Shown: piece by piece, positions 48,480 through 61,384 of the stretch
How the letters are laid out: each line of letters begins with the position of its first letter
How positions within the stretch are numbered: position 1 is the stretch's first letter
Source of the DNA: Polytrichum commune
Lineage: Eukaryota; Streptophyta; Polytrichopsida; Polytrichales; Polytrichaceae
Assembly (NCBI GenBank): GCA_950295325.1
Contig: OX485806.1
Span: 48,853,169 to 48,917,168, forward strand
DNA: 64,000 nt
Direction: 5' to 3'
Notes under the pieces: generated by a model
What the model was told of the DNA's origin: nothing
Seen by the model: only the letters and a program-made list of their open reading frames with translations
Database searches by the model: none
Program-made: the position numbers and the translations under genes

Positions 48480-49081
48480 GTCTCTGAGCCATAACTCCTC
48501 ATTTTCCACTTGGACAGGTACAAGATGATGAAAACCACACAGGATCATTGAGTACGATGGGTGGAAGCACCAAATATCAAAGATCCTTGACAACGAGGAC
48601 AACTCCACTGTCCAGATGGATGAGGAGTCAATGGTGGCCTCAAGTATGCCATGTGCCAACCACGTTGACACTAATCACACAAGAGCATAATATCTGCTCA
48701 TTTCTTCTCTCCACACAGAAAACATGGAAGACCCTTTGCCACAACGGCCAGTTCAGGATAAACTATACTCTCAATGGGTAGATGATATGGGACACAATTT
48801 TTGGAATGCTCATGACATTCCCCGCCATCTTTGCCTTCCAACAACAACAAACCACTTGGCAATACCTCCTCCACCCAAAGGATAGTGCGCCCCGCCCTGA
48901 CATCCAATGACGTAGGCGCCTCACATTGAAGATAAACATAATTTCCTTGCTGGAATCTCCGCAATTGAGGTTGGTAAGTATCACTACGAATGCATGCATA
49001 ACGTAATATGTCACCGTGCTGAGCAATGAACAAATTCTCCATGGCCATAGGAATCATGTGAATCCCGTCAATATCAACCAA
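48480..49081 (-). pseudogene. Retroelement C-terminal relic with PHD finger
   Basis: The minus strand reads VDIDGIHMIPMAMENLFIAQ, HGDILRYACI, then NYVYLQ, LDVRAGRTILWVEEVLPSGL and CHEHSKNCVPYHLP, followed by a PHD-type zinc finger: CFLC, LLCD, CQRGWHM and WSCPRC in one frame. That frame is broken by TGA (48,698-48,700) and by TAG just before CQRGW. From memory, this basic YVYLQ region plus a PHD finger occurs at the C-terminus of some plant and algal gypsy-type polyproteins; that placement is inference. The frame spans the inner palindrome boundary at 49,054, so the relic is continuous here and cut in the left arm. Confidence 0.7.
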
Positions 49082-51084
49082 GAAAAGTCAGTGCAAGGTA
49101 GGCGTAACCAGAGGAGAGTGGGCTAATCTGAGAACACAACAGGACTTCTTAAGAATATATTATATTGGATGGATTGCATCACTCACCTGACCACATGTCA
49201 GAAGCATAATTCCTTTGTAAGATCGAGGTGCTGTCAGTTTCAAATTAAATACAGCAGGCCCATTTTCTCGAACTCTCTTCTTTCAGAGCACCGACTTCAT
49301 ATGAGAATCAGGCCTTTCTATGCATGCAAGTACAATCATTGCATTTGTGACCACAAATAAATCTTTCAATGTTTGCATATAGAATGTGCATGTTTATTCA
49401 TTGATATGCTCAAGGTCCAGATACTTCAATTGGCTTTATACACCTTTATTATGTCAAGGTTCCATGTATGTTGTGATGAGGGTGTACCTGTATATTGCTC
49501 CTGTAAACATGTAGGTCTTGTTTTGGCTAAGATGCAGTACTGATGTTGTCTGCGATGCATATGGTGCAAACGTGAAGATCATATCAAAGTGCTGATCTTT
49601 ATGTTTAATGTTCTTCAGGGGGTTGACAATGTATTTTGTAGTGTTCTGGTGGTTTGCATTATATTTTGGACGCATGTAAGTATGTACTGTTTAATATTGT
49701 GCATTTCTTTGAGCTAAAAGTCTCATCTAGTTTTTGCTTATGCCATCTTAACAAACATCAGGAATGTTCCTGGCCCACTGGAGGCTAGCTTCCAACCATT
49801 TTCTAGACACGAGCGTTTTTCAGGCACTTGTACTTCATAACTGTAGTCGAGAATGATGAGGATTTCAAAAATGAAAATGAATCATGAAATTGAAAATACA
49901 TTAACTATGTATATGCAACCAACATTGTGATTCTATATTATCATAGTTGTTTCTGGTTATCCACAAATTCTATGTGAAAAAACAATACCTTGAATTTAAA
50001 TGTACCTATAGGTGTAAGTGAAATAGGTTTTGACATTGATTGATATATATGACTATGGTTATAAATTTCCACATAATTATGATGTGAATTGGTGGTGTAA
50101 TTACGATTCTAATTGCATGAGCGTCGTTCATATATTTCACTATATATTGAAATTTGAGGAGCAAAACCCACAAATCCCTAGGTGATGTCAATCAAATTGG
50201 GGATTTGTTTTTACTGAAGCCCCTTCATCCACAATGGATGAGTTTACATAGACGCCAAGAACTCAAAGCCACAAAACCTTTATTGTTTACAAAAATTGTT
50301 GTATTCCGTTACATCTAGCCTATGAGAAACAGTCTCTTGGACCCCAAGATTCTTATCTGGAAACTAATGCATATCTTACAGAAAAATATTGACAAGGCTA
50401 CCTACACTACATATTCAAAGTGTCAACTCCAATGTACAAGATTGGTAATAAATTATAGCATCAGAAAGTACAGTGTCAAAAAGCATAGCATTTGAAAGTA
50501 TAAATAAACATGGGAACTACCAATATGGTCCCACTCTTTGAGAGTAGGCCCACCAACCTTTTGCCCATTTTCTTGCTCATGCCTCCCTCCCTCCCTTGTC
50601 CGCATCTTAGTCCCTATTGAAAGGAGGGCCATGCAAGGAGTGGCGTGGGATCTAGACTATCAGATCTAGATGGAGGACCAAGATTGATTGGCTTTTTTTG
50701 GAGTTTGGGGAACCCGTTGCACTAAAGAATCATTCAATTCTTGGATCCATGATTACTAACATTTCCAATGAATGAATTTTCAATGAACGGAATTGTCCCC
50801 TCATAGTAATGATTTCAAACCACACTGATTGTCATGTCAAGTTTCAGGATCAATTTGAAATGCAAAAGATATAGGAGATAAAGGTAAACGCCATTCATAT
50901 TCATAACCTCATAAGTTGATGATCTTCGCTTTGACGATTAAAGACCTAATGGTTTCATTCTTTCAAGGTTTTATACATCCAATCAAGTGTTGAGGCTACC
51001 ACTAGCTGGGTGGAAGTAAGAACATTTACACCAATCAGAAGAGCATGCTAGACAATCAACCTCAAAATCAACTAGGCACTAAGA
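49082..51084. other. Inner part of right arm, no supported gene
   Basis: Mirror of 30,380-32,382; AT-rich, short frames only. Confidence 0.5.
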
Positions 51085-51570
51085 TGTCGTGTAAATAGCA
51101 ATCGTGTGCCATTGCAGCTCGAGTACCAATCACCACTAACAAACAACACTAAAACATAGCAAAGTCATACATAAACAACACACCTCGACAAAGAAGGAAG
51201 AAAGTTAAACCCTTCCAAAAGCTCTAATTCTCTCTTCAAATGCACACAATGAGTCAAACTGTATTTCACTCCACCACGGGAGAATCCAAGAGTGTAAGAA
51301 ATGGGAGAATAACTCAAGATTTATTGCAAAAACATGCAATCTTCACCTCACACAAGCTCTCTCCACACACTCACTCACAAGACTTGACTTGGCAAGAATG
51401 CCAAGCCAAGGAGGAGGCTCCTCACTTAGGAGCCTTCTTCTCCACATCTAAAATTCATCCATCCAAATCTAAATGGATGAAATCCAACGGATAAGGTGCG
51501 GCCGCCGACGCCACGTACCATAACAGTTGTCGTATAAATAATGATCATGTGTCACTGCAGCTCGAGTACC
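51085..51570 (-). mobile_element. TRIM-like element, copy 3 (right arm)
   Basis: Exact mirror of the copy at 29,894-30,379: complete unit 51,085-51,525, two-base gap, partial unit 51,528-51,570. Confidence 0.75.
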
Positions 51571-51825
51571 AACCAGTAAGAGATTGCATACAATCAGTGG
51601 CCCCCATTAGTGGAATTATATCTAGACTCTTAGTCATCATATAGTCACTATTATATCAGTAGTGACTATGTGTAGTCATTCATATTTGCATGTAGTCAAG
51701 TTTTCATGGATGTGACTAGAAGTAGACTACCGGTAGTCCTCCAAACCAATATCTGAAGCTCTTAGTTCTTCTTTGACTATTGGTAGTCTTATTTAAGTCA
51801 TGAGGGTGTGACAATGAGTTTGGAG

Positions 51826-53292
51826 TTAAACACTCACCTGCCAATATGGAAGTGCAAATAATGCAGACAGTCTCTTCACACCTGTTTCATGTAGTGGATC
51901 GTTTAACCCCCCTGGTCTGTTTCGTGCGGAGTCAGCCAACCAATTTTCTCTCCTCATCGCATACCGGACTATGTCACGGCCACTTAGCTGTCTTGGTGGT
52001 GGATGAGTCTCTTGTGATCCATCAAATGCTCTCTGCAATCTTCGATATGGATGGGTTCGGTTCAATAAACGACGATGCCCTAAATATGCATTCTTCGTTA
52101 ATGCTGCAGAACGCCAGGTTGTTACGCTAGGACCACATTCGGTGCACCCTCTGTACCCCTTTGTAACTTGCCCTGACACTAATCCATATACCGGGAAGTC
52201 ATGAAGGCACCACATGAGGATGGCCTTCAACATGAATTTCCTATTCACACTCTCTGCAGATGCATCTACTGCATCAATACCTTCCCAAAGTTGTTGCAAC
52301 TCTTCAATCAATGGAGCAAGGTACACGTCCACGTTTTCAGATGTGACACTCTCTTTCCCATGAATGAGGAGGGCCAACATTAAGAAAAACCGCTTTGTCA
52401 CCAACCATGGTAGCAGATTGTAGTTCAGTAGTATAACTGGCCAAATGGAATGACTTAGGGATTGGTTTGAGAATAGATTGACATCGTCTAGAGCAAGTCT
52501 TAGTCGTATGTTTCTTTCCTCTAACGCAAACCCTAGATATACAAAGTCAATGTGTTTCCATGCCTTCGAATCCGGAACGCATTCCACGTTGCCACTACAG
52601 TCCTTCCGTTCGGTATGCCACTTATTTAATTTTGCGAGAGATGTACAACGATACATCCTTCGCAACCATGGTATGAGTGGAAAATGCCGCAAAACTTTCA
52701 TTGGTGTCATGCTTGACTCAGATTTGTACCTCAATTGTCCATGTTTTGGACAATTCATTGCGCCTTCTAGCTCCTTTCGGAATAAAAAACACCCATTTCT
52801 ACAGGCATGTATTGAGACAAATGATAATCCGCGGTGCCTTAGAAACTTGCGAGCTTGATAGTAAAATTTCGGAAGAGTGTTATTGACAGGTAGTAGCTCC
52901 GAAAACAATTTCAACAATTCTGTAGCGCATGCATTAGAGGCTCCAAAAATTGCAAAGCAATTGAAAAGGAGAATGACTGCAACTACTCGGCTTGTTTTGC
53001 TGCCCTCATACAATGGGACTGCAGATTCTTCCAGTAGATCCATTCCTTCCTCAGCCATAATTTCCCGTTCATCTTCAAGTATGGTATCCTCCTGGCTATC
53101 AATGTTGTCGTTCTCAAACCAACCAAAACACTCTGTTATCATCCGCTGCACTTCAAACTCGCCTTCATCATTTTCACTATCACTTACGTCGATGCCTTCC
53201 TTGTGTTGGTCGTCCATTGTGCTTGGAACATCGTCATCAGTTTTCGGTGTTCTTTCTTGGCTAGTTGACCAGACTGTATATGCACGTGCCAT
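51826..53292 (-). CDS. Tnp2-family CACTA transposase exon (right arm)
   Basis: Identical 488-codon frame to 28,172-29,638, on the minus strand, ending on the same GTGAGT donor (exon edge 51,838). No difference in residues. Like its twin it lacks a recognisable next exon, so the encoded transposase is likely incomplete. Confidence 0.9.
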   Translation of the reverse strand: MARAYTVWSTSQERTPKTDDDVPSTMDDQHKEGIDVSDSENDEGEFEVQRMITECFGWFENDNIDSQEDTILEDEREIMAEEGMDLLEESAVPLYEGSKTSRVVAVILLFNCFAIFGASNACATELLKLFSELLPVNNTLPKFYYQARKFLRHRGLSFVSIHACRNGCFLFRKELEGAMNCPKHGQLRYKSESSMTPMKVLRHFPLIPWLRRMYRCTSLAKLNKWHTERKDCSGNVECVPDSKAWKHIDFVYLGFALEERNIRLRLALDDVNLFSNQSLSHSIWPVILLNYNLLPWLVTKRFFLMLALLIHGKESVTSENVDVYLAPLIEELQQLWEGIDAVDASAESVNRKFMLKAILMWCLHDFPVYGLVSGQVTKGYRGCTECGPSVTTWRSAALTKNAYLGHRRLLNRTHPYRRLQRAFDGSQETHPPPRQLSGRDIVRYAMRRENWLADSARNRPGGLNDPLHETGVKRLSALFALPYWQVSV

Positions 53293-53875
53293 GATAGTCC
53301 CACAATAGCGGTGACGTTAGTACTGAGTTCATGCATAAGCTATTCCTATTAAAACATTTTCCGTCACAAGCGACCACACATTTCATTTAAATTTATCACT
53401 AGGGTATGGCAAATATTTACTTCATGTAGTCAAGTTTCTGGAATCCATGACTATGGGATACACATGTTTACTATATGTAGTCAAATATTTTAAATTTTTG
53501 ACTACGGCATACACAAGTTTACTACATGTAGTCATAGACATTTATAATTCACGAGTTCGGGATAAGTGGCCAGTAGCACATACTCATAGAAAGTTATGCT
53601 TTCTCGCAATGGTCAAAACAATATGGATTCTAGGGCTTTTGCTGCTGCTACTACTTGCACATATGGCCGTCGCACATCCTACAAAGGTGTGTATTAGCAC
53701 CAGTAAATGGATAAGTTGTTCCTGATGACTACCTATAATCACCATATTTACATCTCTGACTATCCGTGGTCACAACATTGACATATGTGACTATGGATAG
53801 TCAAATACGCACATTATAGGTTTAGGGTTTAGCTGCATTAATTTCAGTCAAGTTTTAGGAATACAAACACGTACC

Positions 53876-54073
53876 AGTATAGACCTATGGAACTGTGGAT
53901 CGCGCTTGTACTGCCTCAGATGCTTGCGAATGGTTTCTCTTGATAGAACCGTCCCACCCATGCACTTTTGACATGGACATGGATATGATGAGAGGTGCAT
54001 TCCATTTGTCTCCTTCTCCTCTAGGTCCCATAGTTGTAGGTGCAGGAGTTTGTTTCTTGAATTCTTGTCCATC
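53876..54073 (-). pseudogene. CACTA transposase N-terminal exon (right arm)
   Basis: Mirror of 27,391-27,588: transposase-associated domain with CPCQKC and an IRKHLRQY helix between acceptor TGACAG and donor GTACGT. TAGTCA clusters follow on the minus strand (53,395-53,810). Confidence 0.65.
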
Positions 54074-54558
54074 TGTCACATTCAAATATGTGAACTTTGA
54101 ATATTTGCATACCTTCTTCATAATTGAGAAGTACCATTGCAATGAATCAAAAGTCTATTCCAACTGCAAACATATGAGCATTGCTGATGAAGACTCCGAT
54201 GATAAGAAAAATCCAACATTATCGGATAAAGATTTGTTACTTTCTATAAGTCAAACAATAGCCCTTACATCCAAATCAGGTTTCGCTCGGAAAACTACAG
54301 TAAAAGACCGTCCAAATTCTCCCACCTGCAATGCAAAGAGCTGAGATTGAGTCTCAATTCATGGTGAGAAAATCTCGCAATGTCTACAAAAATTTATCAC
54401 AAGAAGTCTTCTAGTAATGAAAGCACGATGTCACTCTCTTGAAGTTTAGCACCAAATTTTCTCTAAATTTCAACAAGGAAAAACATGAAAACCATATCAA
54501 GCAATGAAAAACATAATTGCTTGACAAACCTACTTTTGACCGGCCAGTCCAATCTTAC

Positions 54559-55254
54559 CAGCGCGTTACATGCAGTTGGGTAGTCTACTTTCGAGTCAAG
54601 CACAATCCTCTTGGCTTTCTCTAGATCAACAACCTTGTCGACGGAGACATGGCACACTCCATCTGCAGATAAAAATTAATTTTTAGGGTCCAAGCAACAC
54701 ATCTAAGACAAATAGCATAAATTTGATGCTCAGGATGATATTGGGAATCTCCAAATCATGTTTTTTTCACGATAGGAACTAAAAGAACCTTGACAATTCT
54801 AAACAATAAAAACAAAACTTCACCTACCAAATTCAGCTTCGAAGCGACTACAACATGAATGATTATATAAGTTGAGAAAAGGCTGACTTGCATGACCAAG
54901 CACATGAATTTTGGTAGAGGCCTTTATTTGTGCAACTAGCTGGTTGCTTCCACGAGGTATGACCGGGTCAATAACGTCATCCAACTGTTCATAAACACAC
55001 AGCAGTGTTAAAATCTTAAGTGAACAAGATATGTTTACTATCAGCCAACAAGGTCCACAGTTCAGGAAGCAAACTCAAAAGGGGGATTTGAATGGCCAGA
55101 TGATCTACAATATCAAGTACCACAACTAAGACCTAGTTAGGAACAAGTGAGCAAAGCACAACTGTACCTTAAGAAGGTCTGGAATTTTGTCCCTAGAAGT
55201 GACCTAGCCAATAAGATGTGGGCCAACTGACTTGGGCAATGTTTTCGTGATCAC
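54559..55254 (-). pseudogene. P5CS: Captured P5CS exons (right arm)
   Basis: Mirror of 26,210-26,905: exons 55,254-55,168, 54,984-54,889 and 54,662-54,559. Same internal TAG after HLIG and same damaged second donor, so the damage predates the arm duplication (or was shared by conversion). Confidence 0.85.
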
Positions 55255-55933
55255 CTGCAAAGGTTGAAAGTCAAATTAGCTCAAAGCCTCAAAAAAACTT
55301 GCGCTTCAGCTGAGCAATTCCATGAGCATCTCCTGTATGAGTGTTCAGCTTCCCATGTACCTGTGAACAATCAAGTTTAAGACACCTTTTGAAATAATAA
55401 GAAAGTGGGTGGAGGTTGGCCTTCCAGAAAAAAAATACATCGCCAGTACCCAACGAACCAATCCTTCATTCTCGCAATCCTATAATCAACAACCCTAAAA
55501 TACATGTAAAACACCCCCATTTCCAAAACGCCCAATGCTCACTCCCCCCAACGAAAAAAAACACCCTCAGCAAAATGCGTAAACGAATGAAGGGTTGACT
55601 CTAGGGAACAATGAGTCTATGAATTCTTGGAAGTGCTCCACTCATGTTCTCACAGCAAGAAGGAAGGCTATGAGACCATGTCTTAAGATACGGAATGCAA
55701 GGTGTGTTTTCCAAAACATGAAAACGTCTCTATACACAACTGCAGATCTGAAAACGATGTAGGGTTCAGGGAAGGCATTGTGAATCTGCGTACCTATGAT
55801 TTCCGTGTCCTTGAAACCTTTTGTGTAGTCGAGATAATGTTGAAACCCTAGGCGCCGCCACCTTAACCCTCCCTCCCCGCCATCTAGAGCATTTATTGCT
55901 CCGACGGCTACACTATCTTCTAGTGCCACCGAA

Positions 55934-58900
55934 GTGAATTACTTGTTGCGCATGCAGTGTAGGTGTAGGGTTTACCTGGTTGGGTGTAGAAAACACGCGC
56001 TGCAACAATGGCGTTACTTTTTTGGTCTACCGCCACCACCGTGTCCTTCCTCTCCAGCTCTGGGCTTTATCGACATGGAGATCGAAGAAAAATTTGAGAA
56101 TGAGAGCTACGAGAGTAGTGAGGGCGAAACATGGAGCGAGAGTGAGGGCACCGGAACGAGTAGCGGAAGTGAGGGCGCCGGAACAGGTACTGCAAGTGAG
56201 GGCAAAGAGTCACCAAACGAGAGCACCGGCGGCCGTAACAGGGACATCTGGTGGCGGACAAAAAACGCTGCGCAAAAGGAGTGCGCCTCCCCTACAGCAG
56301 CGGACAAGGTTCCTCTAACAGCTTACGAGGCGTCTCGGTTGGTGAACATCAAAAAGAACAATAGAAAATTGGAGGACTTAGGCTTACCTGCGCTTGTATC
56401 TGAAGTCGGCGGAGCAGTAAAGGCAGACGCAACAAGAGTCAGCGTTGTCAATATAGTCTGCATCCCTAAACCCCAATTCGGTTCTTCAATCCCTTCTTAA
56501 GTTCTAAGATGGGTTCCTTTAGTTTGATGCAAGGTTGTCAATGTGTTGCCTTTGTAATGTCTGTAGACGCCATCTTGAGGGTGGTGGCTAATTTGCCGGA
56601 TGTTGACATGGAGAGGGTATTCCAAGGGATTGCTAGGATGCCACCAATTTCTAGCGTAGCATTGGAAAGGGTGTCTACAATTCTCACTGAAATGTTTGAA
56701 GAGTCCAGGGTCGTGATTGTCAAAGAAAGGCGGACTTCAAAACCTGGAACTGGTCGTTTGCAAGTAGAACCATAGGAGGAGGAGGTGGAGAGGATTACGC
56801 GGTTTAGGAAAACACCATCCCCGACGTCTCTAATAAATCCATCTCAAACAAAGGTGCGTTTTCCAATTGAGCTTTGATTTTGGGGTTTTCTTACTGCAGT
56901 ATCCAAGCACTGTAACCCACGGCAGTCAAATGTTTAGATACTTGACTAATGTTAGTAAGTTCACATGAGAACTTGACTATTTCTAGTCACATTATGTACA
57001 TTTTTTACTAGCACTAGTAAAGTCGTGAAACAAAATAAGTTCTTGTGGTCACATTTTGTACATCTTCAATTGGTACTAGTAAAGTCGTGTAATAGGGTGA
57101 CTATGTATAGTCACCGATGTTTGATATTTGACTACTGTACATGCCAATTGTTTAAAGACTCCTATTGCTTGATTAAGTAGTGTCTCTAACTATTTGTACT
57201 GACTAGTACGCTATGTAGAAGTAGTAGACGCGAAGTACTAATTACTGCGTAGGAACTATAGGCACTAGAAGAAGAGGGGAGGAGGACCAGAAGGTCTTTG
57301 GAAGCATTCAAAGGTGCGTATTCATTTTCTATGTCATGAGTTTCTACGACTTATGACAAAGTTTTAGGATTTCATTACTGTAGGTAGTCTGTCTTGGTGG
57401 ATTGATGAGTAAAGTTAGTCCAATTTTGGAACAACTTCATTGCTGTTAGTCACCATCTTTGAAATGTAACTCATATTAATGAAGTAGGCAGAGTCTCTAA
57501 GTATCTATAGTCCCTAATACGTGCGTTCAACCTGGAATAAGTCAATGAACTGAGATGTGCAGGGGAAACTTGTACTCTTAGAGCCCGCGAGGTGGGAAAT
57601 TAGAAAGTAGAATAGTGCAAAGAGCAAAGTCGAAGAAGCACGTCTACGGCCACCAAATTTGCGGTGCCACAAAGAGTGCGACAATAGGAGTCAACAGTAC
57701 GAAAAGAAGCACACAATATGTCGACTAGTGTGACGTGGTCAACTAACGATGAGGACTAACATGACTTCCTGGAGGAAGACAATCTATTTGAAGATTTTAC
57801 ACCACGTGTTGCAAGGAGGTTCGATGGTGAACGTTATCCTAGTAGTACCTCAGAAGTTGGGATGGACGACTATGCAAGCATGGACCTAAGGATTATGAGC
57901 AAAGACTTAGAGATGTTGAAGGTACAGAGGGCTCAAAAGCAACATCAAGCGGCAAGGCTCACACCAGAGGTTGTTGCAAGAGAAGAATACGATGGTTTTC
58001 TACGAAACTTGGAGGTTGATAAGCGCCACCGAAGGCGACTACATTCACGGCAGCAGCAACAAGAAGCACCGGTCCGAGAGCAATAGGGAAGAAAACGATA
58101 CATAGTACAGGTGGATATGAAGGGAAGTCCATGCAGGGCAAACCGTCACTTATGGTTGAAATGCCTACGAGGCCATGCGGTGGACCTGGACTTTAATGTG
58201 GATAATTATAACGACCACAATGCAATGACACTGTTGAATATCAAGAAGAGGGTGGATAATACCTTTGAGTATGAAGGTGGCATTGGGCACGTTACAAAGT
58301 GGTCGTTTCATGCCAAATTGAAATCACAGTTAGAGATGAAGAGGTATGCCATGAAGAAATTAAGGGCCGCTGGTAGAGAGAAACCAAAGCACATCCGCCA
58401 AGACCATTAGGTCAACCTGTCGGCACTAATCGTAGATGAGAAGAAGGTAAAACAAGCAAAGACATTAACTTAGAATTGGGCTCAACTGAAGCGGTTTTTT
58501 CATGCTGGCAGGTCCGGAAGGGAGATCACCGCAAATCTAGTAAGTAACTCTCCAAATGGAACATCTTGTCGTGCTTTAGTCATAGTCTAGTCAACATCTG
58601 GTCACGTCCTAGTAACATGGTAGACAACATCTAGTCACGTTGTAGTCAGGTTCTAGTTAACTTCTACTGAAGTTATAGTCACATCGTGATCAAATTCTAG
58701 TCAACTTGACGACGTTTTTGGTCTAACTTGTTTATACGTCACTATAATGGGTTAATGTCTGATTAATGCAATGAAATGGAAGACGGTCTTACTGCAGGCA
58801 GTAGAGTTGCAACGGGATCCAAGTCGTGAGGAGATTGAGTATGAGATGCAACAATAGAAGCCTCACAAGAAGCAACCGGTAGGCACTTCAAATGTGTCCC

Positions 58901-59975
58901 ATATATCTGCTAGCGCAAGCCGAGTGCAGGTGCCATCTCCATCCCTCGAAATGGAAGTAAAATCAATGAAGCGTGACTTCTATACCCGAATGGATGGGAT
59001 AGAGGCAAGTGTGAAGGCAATCATGACAGCCCTAAACATCCAAGTTGTGGAAGACCGTAATACTTCCAATGTGCAGTGGCCTTCATCTTTCGAGCAAAGG
59101 CAGTCAACTCCGAACATGGATAGTATGGCTCCGGATCAATCCATTGGAGATAATATGATTACTTCACAAAGATTGGGCGGACTTCAGCAGAGTACATCGG
59201 AGTGCTTGCTGAATTTGGTACGTTTCGCTACAAAGTTTATTTTGAATTTGCTTTGGTAGATTTTATATGTGACTAAAGGAAACCCTAAACCTTAACTACG
59301 TACTGTTGCCCATGTTTTGTAGTTCCCAATCCAGAAATTGGCCGAGTCAAAATCCAAAGGAGATTCAAAAGAAGATTCTTTTGAAAATGACAAAGCTCCT
59401 GTGGTATATGCACACATTACAAATGAGCAAAAGGTGACTACAGGTAGTCATGAATATAGAGTTTATGACAACAACATAGTAAAATACTTAAGTATCGTGA
59501 CTAGAAGTAGATGATGTTTTTGTTCTCTTGAGTGTGAATTTTAAACTTAATTCTCGTGAAGTTGGCTTTCGAATAGAATACTCTCCATTGTTGACTGAAT
59601 GAGGTTGTTGGATACTCTATATAGGGGAAGAAACGGAAGGCAAAATCCGGAAGTCCATTACAGCATGAGGGTTCAAAATTGGAGAAAGAAAATGATCAGG
59701 AGGTAAGCTCGGGCTCAAGGGAGAAGGCGGCCCCAGATGTTGCAGGTGACAAAGAGGGTGGGATAGGAGTGCCGAAAAAGAGGTCGCAAGCCACGGAATT
59801 GAAGAAGCTACAGATTGGAATTGAGGAACCGCAAATGCCATGGAAATTACGAACTAAACACACTGTGGAGACGGTGAAGGAGAAGATTGGCAAAACTCCT
59901 GTGGAAACAAGGAGGGCTGGTAAAGACAAGGTTGTGGAGGAGAAGCAACCACTTCCAAGAGCTGTTGAATATAAA
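55934..59975 (+). pseudogene. TnpA-like CACTA gene, multi-exon (right arm)
   Basis: Mirror of 21,489-25,530 on the plus strand. Exon edges read as 55,934-56,500; 56,509-56,861 (TAG at 56,773); 57,251-57,313; about 57,560-58,540; 58,799-59,218; 59,319-59,400; 59,624-59,975. Introns carry TAGTCA half-sites (56,935-57,130 and 58,575-58,700 are the densest). The last exon is lysine-rich (VPKKRSQATELKKLQIG) and is interrupted by the gypsy fragment. Unlike the left copy, this one may resume beyond the palindrome at 62,949. Confidence 0.6.
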
Positions 59976-60406
59976 CCAGTTCGAGTACACTGTTGAGTAT
60001 AAACCTGGGCGTATGCACCTGCAAGCCGACCACTTGTCAAGAGTGTCTGATGAGGTGGGATCCAGTCCAGTGGACAACAGTTTGAGGGATGACAACCTTT
60101 TCATGGTTGCGGCTAGGGCGGATTGGTACTCAGGCATCGTGGAGTTTCTCACAACCCAACAGTTGACTGGGGATCGGACAAGGGAAAAAAAAATATGGAG
60201 TTAATGGTCGGCACTACACGGTGATAGGCCATAGACTGTTCAGGAGGGGAATAGATGGGATCCTACGATGTTGTGTTTCTGAGATTGAGGCTCCCTCCAT
60301 ATTAGCCGCATGCCATGATAGTGCATGTGGTGGACATTTCTCAGGATTGCTCACTGGACAAAAGGTGCTCAGGGCAGGAAACTTCTGGCCGGATTTGTTC
60401 AAGGAC
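59976..60406 (+). pseudogene. Gypsy RNase H end and integrase zinc module (right arm)
   Basis: Mirror of 21,058-21,488. The switch from TnpA-like to retroelement sequence occurs at about 59,976, where both sides share GAATATAAACC / GAGTATAAACC, a short similarity that may have guided the join. Confidence 0.85.
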
Positions 60407-61384
60407 TGTCGCAACCCTTGCTAGCCCCCTTAGCAATCTTGCCAATTTTTGTTTCTAGCAAAGGTTACGAGCGCTAACCCTTCGCATACCGCCATGCTAA
60501 TGGTTAGCTCCTCCTACCCCGGACCTTATAGTTCATAGGAGGGAACCAACCTTCCTACTCTGCTTTCGGGACTCACCCCTTAATCGGTAACCCATTCCTA
60601 GATGTGGACTTCCATCCATGCAAGTCCAATCCCATGTTGATCATCGCATTGCCGGAGCAACACTACAACAACCCGAACCATACTAGGCAACTATGGCCTC
60701 ACAATGGGCCAATGCCCATGGAGGCCTTGCCGTTCGGCCTCGGGTGGGTGAGGCCACACCACCTCACCCATATAAGCCTCTAGGACTCTACGCGGGCCCC
60801 CTACCCCACCGTCAACCAACCTCTTGTCTCTCCACCAAGAGTTGGGGCCAAGTGGACACTTTCCTTTAGCCGCTGGGCCTAGAAGCCCCCAGCAGCTTCA
60901 GACCATCATAACTTCCTTGTATGATGTCTGATACTAACAAGCAACCACTCCATCTTCATCTATGCTTCACGTAGATGCCGATGGACTCCTCACTTGCCCC
61001 ATTCGGGCAAGTCTTGAGGAAGTTATGCCTGTTTGAACCTTGGCAGTCCCGGGAATCACTCCCAGGCACTGCTGTACCAGGGCGCTGTCCCGGGACAGCG
61101 CCCCACTCAAATGGCCATAACTCCTAGCTCACACCTCCGCTTGAGGTGTTCTTGAGCATTCTAGAATCACCACGCCATGAGCTACGCATAACTCATGGCC
61201 TTACCCTCATGCCTCCTAGTCTCCCGTGGGTGGGAGGCGTTCCCAACGCCCGGGGCCCTCACCCACACTAGGATCAATTGGGCCCTCTCACCAACGGCGC
61301 CACAAGTCCCGGGTGTCACTCCGGGGTCCCCCTTGTGCCCATGGTGTTTCGGGCACTCCTCATGGAGAGGTGCGCGACAAGGAC
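60402..61384 (-). mobile_element. 973-bp solo LTR with TSD AGGAC, right arm
   Basis: The LTR is 60,407-61,379; TSD AGGAC at 60,402-60,406 and 61,380-61,384. Removing the LTR and one TSD restores integrase reading across LFKDAKEYVRKC. C at 61,298 (CpG) corresponds to T on the equivalent strand of the left copy. The transcriptional orientation of the LTR is not determinable from the termini, so the strand is nominal. Confidence 0.9.
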
